NCBI RefSeq assembly: GCF_026625125.1
Contig: NZ_CP113097.1
Location: forward strand, 1,612,001 to 1,676,000
Direction: 5' to 3'
DNA length: 64,000 nucleotides
Origin: Pseudomonas putida
GTDB lineage: Bacteria; Pseudomonadota; Gammaproteobacteria; Pseudomonadales; Pseudomonadaceae
This document shows, one piece after another, positions 59,537 to 64,000 of the stretch (the first letter of the stretch is position 1; each line of letters opens with the position of its first letter). The notes below the pieces were generated by a model that made no database searches, was not told the origin of the DNA, and saw nothing but the letters and a program-made list of their open reading frames with translations. Made by a program: the position numbers and the translations under genes.

Positions 59537-62026
59537 ATGGCTAGAGAATCGTTTGAGGATTTTCTGAGCTTCATGAAAGAAAAACCCCGCACTTTGGGTT
59601 GGGACGCAATTGTCGCTTATGACCGTGGTACGACCAATGATTTGCTGATGCAGGAATACATAGATCGTTTTGAAAATAGGTCATATTTTGAAACCCTGAC
59701 TTTCGCCGTACCCCTCACCCAAGGTTGGCAGGTGTCCGAAGGGCAGCGCTTGGACAAGCCCCGCCTGAAGTTCGAGGATGCCGATCTGGGTCACAGCACA
59801 GCAGATTTGTCCATGCGCATCGTGGGCGGCCGCCAGTATCACGTGGGTCTCGACGTGAACCGTGGTTATCGGTTCAACTCCATTAAACTGGCCGATGCAC
59901 TGAATGGCCCTGTACTGCATGTGCGTTTGGAATTGGGCAGAACGCCGGGCCATGTGGAGCGGCTAATGGGTGGGCAGGCGAGTGTCATCATCGATTTGAG
60001 CAATCCGAGTTGGGAGTTTTACCTGACCTTTTCAGACTACCCAGAAGAGAATTATTTGGGCGGTGCGCGGTACAAAGAGATATTCGCCAATTGGCCTGAC
60101 GAAAAGAAAGCGTTAACGCTGTGTGAGCTCAGGATCTTATTGGTCGACTTTGTGCAGCCAGAGAGTTTTTTGATCAGGACCCACGCCGAGCCCAATGCAA
60201 CGGATGGCGAAGGAGCTGTGCTGCTTTTCGTGACAATGAAGGGCAGTGAAAACGGCAGCATGCCGGTGGCTGATAAAGACTTCCATTACCTGCTACCCGA
60301 AGCATCCAATGCTGCAATGCCCTATAGCACCAATGTGGTTTTTTCGCATAATTTTTTCTTGCCGCGGGTGTTGGAACAATGGTTTTTCGGCCTTCATTTT
60401 GACAACGTGGGTAAACCTTACGAGTTTGAAGTATTGGGTGGCAGTGATGGAGGGTTCATTCAAGGGGTTCGAGTAACCCAGGGGGCGTTGGCGGTGCCGG
60501 ATTATAGCACCGACCCGGAGAGTGAGCCTTATTTGAGTTTTGGACGATTTGCACTTGCATTCGCTGATGATTGGGAGTGGGGGGAAGGTGCATTTACTGT
60601 GACACCTCATCAGTATGCAGAGGGGTGGTTTACGATCACTTGGACTGGAGGCCATACCACTACTCTGGTGGCTAAGGCGAACAGAAACTCAAGGGAGTAC
60701 GCCTCAGGTGTTGATCATTGGTGGAGCCTATCTGCTGATTTTGCGATTGGGATTGATGCTGATAAAAGAACCTACTTGAAATTAGAACGCTGGGACATGC
60801 AGGCTGGGCTGGAATTTGGCCCCTACTGGCGTGAGTGGGCCGCGGTCGATCCCGATATGTATAAGATTGTAACTGAAGCGAATACTTTAGCATCCCACCT
60901 CATTGACCGGCGGATACAACTGGCCTTCGAAAGTTTCAGCATGTCTACCAGATTCATGAATCTGTTGCTGCTTCATGGGTTTATTTTCAAAGGCGGCGCG
61001 AACACAATTCAGCCTGATAAAGGCTCCCACCCCGGTGATTTCGTACTCCCTGGCTACTTGGCACCCTCTCAAACCACCCTCAAACTCAATGCCACTGAAG
61101 TGACCCTCGGCGCCGGCTCGTTCTATCAATTCACCGCCGAGCCATCCAGCGGGGTCACCTGGGCAGTGAGCAACTTGCCGGATGAAGAGGGTGATTGCGG
61201 CAGCATCGATGCCAACGGCAAGTACACGCCCATGGCCGCTTCGACAATCCCCCATGCGCAGAAGGTGGTCATCGTCACGGCCACCAGCGGCGAGAATATC
61301 AGCCGGGCCCTGGTCACCGTCATCAAGCGCAGCATCGCCCTGGACCCGGTCATCATGACCGCCGAGCAACTCGCCACCAAGGATAACGTCTACAAGGTTT
61401 CGGGCGCTTCGCTACAAGGCAGTACCCTCCAATGGCGTATGTCGGAAGGTGCGATCGGGTCGATCCAGACCGACCCGAACCCTCTTCCGGACGTGCAGGA
61501 TGGTCGCCTGTATGTCGTGCCCAAGAAAAGCAGCGCCGCGACCATGGCGTTCGACGAGCGTTACGGCAAACTCATGCCGGTGGCCTCCGAGCAGTGGCAG
61601 GCCAGGCGGGCGGCGGGCTGCAAGTTTTCCGCAGTCGACCTTTCCGATCTCATGGCCTTCGAGCAGATCATCGTCGAAGGCGAAAACGACAGCCAAACCA
61701 TCGACGTGCTGTTGCCGCTACAGAACGAAACGCACTGGTTCCAGTACCAGCCAATGGCTGACGGCAGCGTGCAGCTGGAGCTCTGGACCGATACCATGGA
61801 TGGCGCTCTGCGGATAGAACCCGAATGTGCCGATTGGTTTCTGGTGAAGGGCAACGGAACGTTAGACCTGGGCCTGTACACGCCCGCTGCCGATGGTAGC
61901 GACAGCTACGCCGTAGTGGTGGCCTACGAGCCTGGCAGTCGTCGTGACTATTGGTGGACCTACGCCATCCTGCCCATGCCCTATCTGGACGTGGCGCGCA
62001 TTATTGAAAATGGAGAAAGCTCATGA
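59537..62026 (+). CDS. P47/TULIP-like protein with C-terminal Ig-like domain
   Basis: 829 residues, no signal peptide. The first 490 residues resemble the TULIP-fold P47/OrfX2 family of botulinum-type clusters: early GWDAIVAYDRGTTNDLLMQ (21-39), then alternating beta pattern, a LLVDFVQPESFLIRTHAEP...GAVLLFVTM block and a conserved-looking FSHNFFLPRVLEQ (about 274-286). Residues about 505-600 form an Ig-like (Big_2-type) domain (ATEVTLGAGSFYQFTAEPSSG, SIDANGKYTP), followed by about 230 residues of unrecognised beta structure. The 5' part is AT-richer than the 3' part, with the change near 61015. The P47 link is from pattern memory. Ends with ATGA overlap to a short ORF. Confidence 0.8.
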   Translation: MARESFEDFLSFMKEKPRTLGWDAIVAYDRGTTNDLLMQEYIDRFENRSYFETLTFAVPLTQGWQVSEGQRLDKPRLKFEDADLGHSTADLSMRIVGGRQYHVGLDVNRGYRFNSIKLADALNGPVLHVRLELGRTPGHVERLMGGQASVIIDLSNPSWEFYLTFSDYPEENYLGGARYKEIFANWPDEKKALTLCELRILLVDFVQPESFLIRTHAEPNATDGEGAVLLFVTMKGSENGSMPVADKDFHYLLPEASNAAMPYSTNVVFSHNFFLPRVLEQWFFGLHFDNVGKPYEFEVLGGSDGGFIQGVRVTQGALAVPDYSTDPESEPYLSFGRFALAFADDWEWGEGAFTVTPHQYAEGWFTITWTGGHTTTLVAKANRNSREYASGVDHWWSLSADFAIGIDADKRTYLKLERWDMQAGLEFGPYWREWAAVDPDMYKIVTEANTLASHLIDRRIQLAFESFSMSTRFMNLLLLHGFIFKGGANTIQPDKGSHPGDFVLPGYLAPSQTTLKLNATEVTLGAGSFYQFTAEPSSGVTWAVSNLPDEEGDCGSIDANGKYTPMAASTIPHAQKVVIVTATSGENISRALVTVIKRSIALDPVIMTAEQLATKDNVYKVSGASLQGSTLQWRMSEGAIGSIQTDPNPLPDVQDGRLYVVPKKSSAATMAFDERYGKLMPVASEQWQARRAAGCKFSAVDLSDLMAFEQIIVEGENDSQTIDVLLPLQNETHWFQYQPMADGSVQLELWTDTMDGALRIEPECADWFLVKGNGTLDLGLYTPAADGSDSYAVVVAYEPGSRRDYWWTYAILPMPYLDVARIIENGESS

Positions 62027-62082
62027 TCTCCAGTCGCTACAGCCAAACGCTTCAGCGCTTGGCCTACTGGCCAGCACGCTGA
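62023..62082 (+). pseudogene. 19-codon ORF coupled to the P47-like gene, probable gene relic
   Basis: ATG 62023 overlaps the previous stop (ATGA) and has GGAGA six bases upstream, a textbook coupled start. The frame reads MISSRYSQTLQRLAYWPAR and stops. This looks like the preserved beginning of a lost downstream gene, or less likely a leader peptide. Confidence 0.55.
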
Positions 62083-62360
62083 AGTTTACTGCGATCTTCA
62101 TCAACTATGTCGGCACATTACTTGTTAAGCCAGGTTATGTGCCGGCCGTTGGGTGCTGCATGTTTTTTGCGCTTGCAGCGTAATTAACAATAAGAGCAGC
62201 AACGTCAATAATCAGCACGCTAGGGGCTGTTCAGGCGGGGTGCCTACGTGCCTGAGATCGGTTGAAGGCCGATGTTTGTTGCGGTGGTTAATCCGGTTGA
62301 CCTGTTAATTTTGCTAGTAGGCGGGTGGCTCAAGCGCACTTATAAAGGAGCTCTGAGCCC
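62083..62360. promoter_or_regulatory. Intergenic region with third copy of the promoter segment
   Basis: 278 bases. 62257-62300 (GATCGGTTGAAGGCCGATG) matches 59261-59300, and 62300-62346 (GTTAATTTTGCTAGTAGGCGG and TTATAAAGGAG) matches 59450-59498, but the 150 bases that separate these blocks in the parent copy are missing. The first 170 bases of the region show no gene. Confidence 0.6.
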
Positions 62361-64000
62361 ATGAGGAATATGCCAATGTCACGCCGACTTGAACAGGCGG
62401 TCGAGCCGCTAACGCCGCCACCCGCCCCGATCATCGAAATACTCAATACCTACGATGAAATCGATTTTGAAATCTTGGGCGAGGATGATCTGGCTGTTTC
62501 GATGGAATGGCCAGGCATCGCACTGGGCGATACATTTCACGTTCACTGGCGAGGGGCGGATGCCGCAGGCCAAGGTTTTGATATCTACGGCGATCATGAG
62601 GTCGATGAGAGCAATTTCAACTCCCAGACAAACCGCGTCACGATCAACATCCTAAATGGATTCATCGTTGCCGCAGACCAAGGCTACGCATTCGTCTCTT
62701 GCGAAGTAACCAACCCAGCACTGGGGCATTCGCTGCGTCGCTTCGCTTTTGTGGGGGTCCGTGCACATCGCATGGAACATCTGCCGGTCGCGCAGGCTTT
62801 GGAGTCCCATAGGTTGTACATCGACCCCGATGACCTTGGCAGCGCCGGGGCGACGTTCATCATCCCTCCCTACCAAGCCATGCAAAAAGGCGACGACGTC
62901 AAGTTGACCTTCCAGGGGTACAGCGACGGTTTCCCTGAGGTCCCCTGGACCGACCTTGAGCCAGTGCTGACGGAGGCCGATGTCGGCCTGCCGGTGATCA
63001 GGCAAGTTCCCAGAGACCAGTTCAATTTCCTACAAGGCGGCGATTACGCGGATGTCTGCTATCAGATCAAGCTTGCTTCTGGCGGCGAGGCCCTGGTGGG
63101 GCCGGTGCAGAGGCTGAACATTGGCCCGCTTCCCGAGGACCGCCTGCCGCAGCTGACCATCGACGACTACGAGGGCGGCGAACTGGACCCCATCGAATTT
63201 CCCGAGGGGCTGACGCTGCGGGTCAACGCCTACCCTCAGCTCAATGTCTCGGACTGGATCTTGTTGCAGGTCAACGGGCAGCCCGTCGGCTTCGAACGGG
63301 CAGACCTGAGTACCCTGCATGGTGGGGAGATTACCTTCCAGCTAGGCGCGCAGGTGCTCAAAACCAGTGAGCGTCTGAAACTCTCGTACCAAAGCGCTCG
63401 CGAGGGCCTGGGCCTGGCTTCGGAAACCCTGGATGTGGAGCTGGTCGACACACGAGACTTGGCAGTCGTCGAGGTCGAGCAAGCCCAGGGGGAAGGTGGC
63501 GAAAACCCCAGCCATTTGTGGCTCGATGCCAATAGCGCTATAGGCGGGGCCTATATCAATGTGCCGCCCGTCGACCTGCGCGTGGGCGAAACGGTGCAGG
63601 TGCATTGGCTTGGGCGCCCCGACGCCGGTACCCATGTCGCCACCGAGCCGGTAAGCCCCGCTTGGCCCTGGCGTTTCAGGGTGCCTGCCAGCGCCGTGGC
63701 GGCCAACATGGAGGCCAATGCCCAATCCGCCAATAAGCGCTTCGAGGTGCTCTGGCACATTGTCAAGGACGGGAAAACGCTCCAGGTCTCGCCGCCGGTC
63801 CATTTACGGATATTGCCGTTAGTCACCAGCCGTTATCCACAAATCACCTGTGCCCAGGCTCGAGGCCAGTTGTTGTCGCGTGAAAAAGCCTTGGCGGAGG
63901 GGGCACACCTTGCCCTCACGCAGTGGGTGTTCATGGCTGCGGAGCAGCATGTGAACATCGCGTTTATTGGTAAGGGGAACTCGGGTCCGTTCGCAAGAGT
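62361..64000 (+). CDS. Large beta-sandwich-repeat protein (3' end outside window)
   Basis: 546 complete codons from ATG 62361 with no stop before the window end. AAAGGAG precedes the start at 11 bases; ATGs at codons 4 and 6 are alternatives. No signal peptide. After a short Pro-rich lead (VEPLTPPPAP) come repeated Ig-like/beta-sandwich units of about 140-160 residues, seen from recurring phrases LALGDTFHVHWRG-like (IALGDTFHVHWRG, LRVGETVQVHWLG), IDPDDLGSAGATFIIPPY / LDANSAIGGAYINVPP and KGDDVKLTFQGYSDG. Near the end a Cys-containing helix (QITCAQARGQLLSREKAL) starts a new part. Large intracellular or released adhesin-like proteins of this kind occur near RHS genes in P. putida. Function unknown. 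Confidence 0.8.
   Translation, partial: MRNMPMSRRLEQAVEPLTPPPAPIIEILNTYDEIDFEILGEDDLAVSMEWPGIALGDTFHVHWRGADAAGQGFDIYGDHEVDESNFNSQTNRVTINILNGFIVAADQGYAFVSCEVTNPALGHSLRRFAFVGVRAHRMEHLPVAQALESHRLYIDPDDLGSAGATFIIPPYQAMQKGDDVKLTFQGYSDGFPEVPWTDLEPVLTEADVGLPVIRQVPRDQFNFLQGGDYADVCYQIKLASGGEALVGPVQRLNIGPLPEDRLPQLTIDDYEGGELDPIEFPEGLTLRVNAYPQLNVSDWILLQVNGQPVGFERADLSTLHGGEITFQLGAQVLKTSERLKLSYQSAREGLGLASETLDVELVDTRDLAVVEVEQAQGEGGENPSHLWLDANSAIGGAYINVPPVDLRVGETVQVHWLGRPDAGTHVATEPVSPAWPWRFRVPASAVAANMEANAQSANKRFEVLWHIVKDGKTLQVSPPVHLRILPLVTSRYPQITCAQARGQLLSREKALAEGAHLALTQWVFMAAEQHVNIAFIGKGNSGPFAR

Overview
The window looks like a chromosomal segment of a Pseudomonas putida-group bacterium. The support is high GC (about 62-64 % by eye in the core), many P. 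putida-type REP/BIME palindromes between genes, Pseudomonas-restricted small proteins (a DUF3509-like protein, a RraB-like protein), and a gene order from tpm, htpX, alaA, msrB, gpx and a SagS-like hybrid kinase to a tRNA-Glu/tRNA-Gly cluster. From memory this matches the P. aeruginosa PA2819-PA2852 neighbourhood in part; it was not checked by alignment.

Layout. 1-19 kb is core metabolism and housekeeping: an isochorismatase-fold protein, prmB, a periplasmic serine hydrolase, aroC, an MFS transporter coupled to a cupin of the acireductone dioxygenase family, a BbZIP-like metal transporter, an LtaS/OpgB-like sulfatase-fold enzyme, a c-type cytochrome, a CorA channel, PlsC, a crotonase and tRNA-Ser(GGA). 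19-25 kb holds a TonB-dependent siderophore receptor and a LysR/SDR/MFS group. 25-34 kb holds a GreA/B-like factor, earP with efp (EF-P rhamnosylation), ohr/ohrR with a GCGCGC palindromic operator, two LysR regulators, a TauE exporter, a class II DAHP synthase and a spermidine-synthase-like protein. 34-46 kb holds deaD with a long structured leader, a DODA-like dioxygenase, tpm, htpX, alaA, msrB, gpx, a sagS-like kinase, a DUF815 ATPase and a free-Met-R-sulfoxide reductase.

At 47.0-47.7 kb are two tRNA-Glu and three identical tRNA-Gly genes behind a strong sigma70-type promoter. Everything after them (47.7-64 kb) reads as an accessory region. It starts with a chaperone-less usher and fimbrial tip-adhesin pair. 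Next is a 1682-residue RHS protein with a hydrophobic C-terminal tail, preceded in the same operon by a secreted protein with three copies of a Cys-Pro...Cys repeat. A second copy of the secreted protein follows, with only the first 14 codons of a second RHS gene behind it. Divergent from these is an 829-residue protein whose first part resembles the TULIP-fold P47/OrfX2 family of clostridial toxin clusters and whose last part is Ig-like. A 19-codon coupled ORF and the start of a large beta-sandwich-repeat protein running off the window complete the region. The same intergenic promoter segment recurs three times, so the locus grew by duplication and deletion.

The best candidate for an undescribed system is 51.9-64 kb: an RHS shell protein, secreted Cys-repeat proteins, a P47-like lipid-binding candidate and Ig-repeat proteins under related promoters. 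Its function is inferred only from domain resemblance and linkage.
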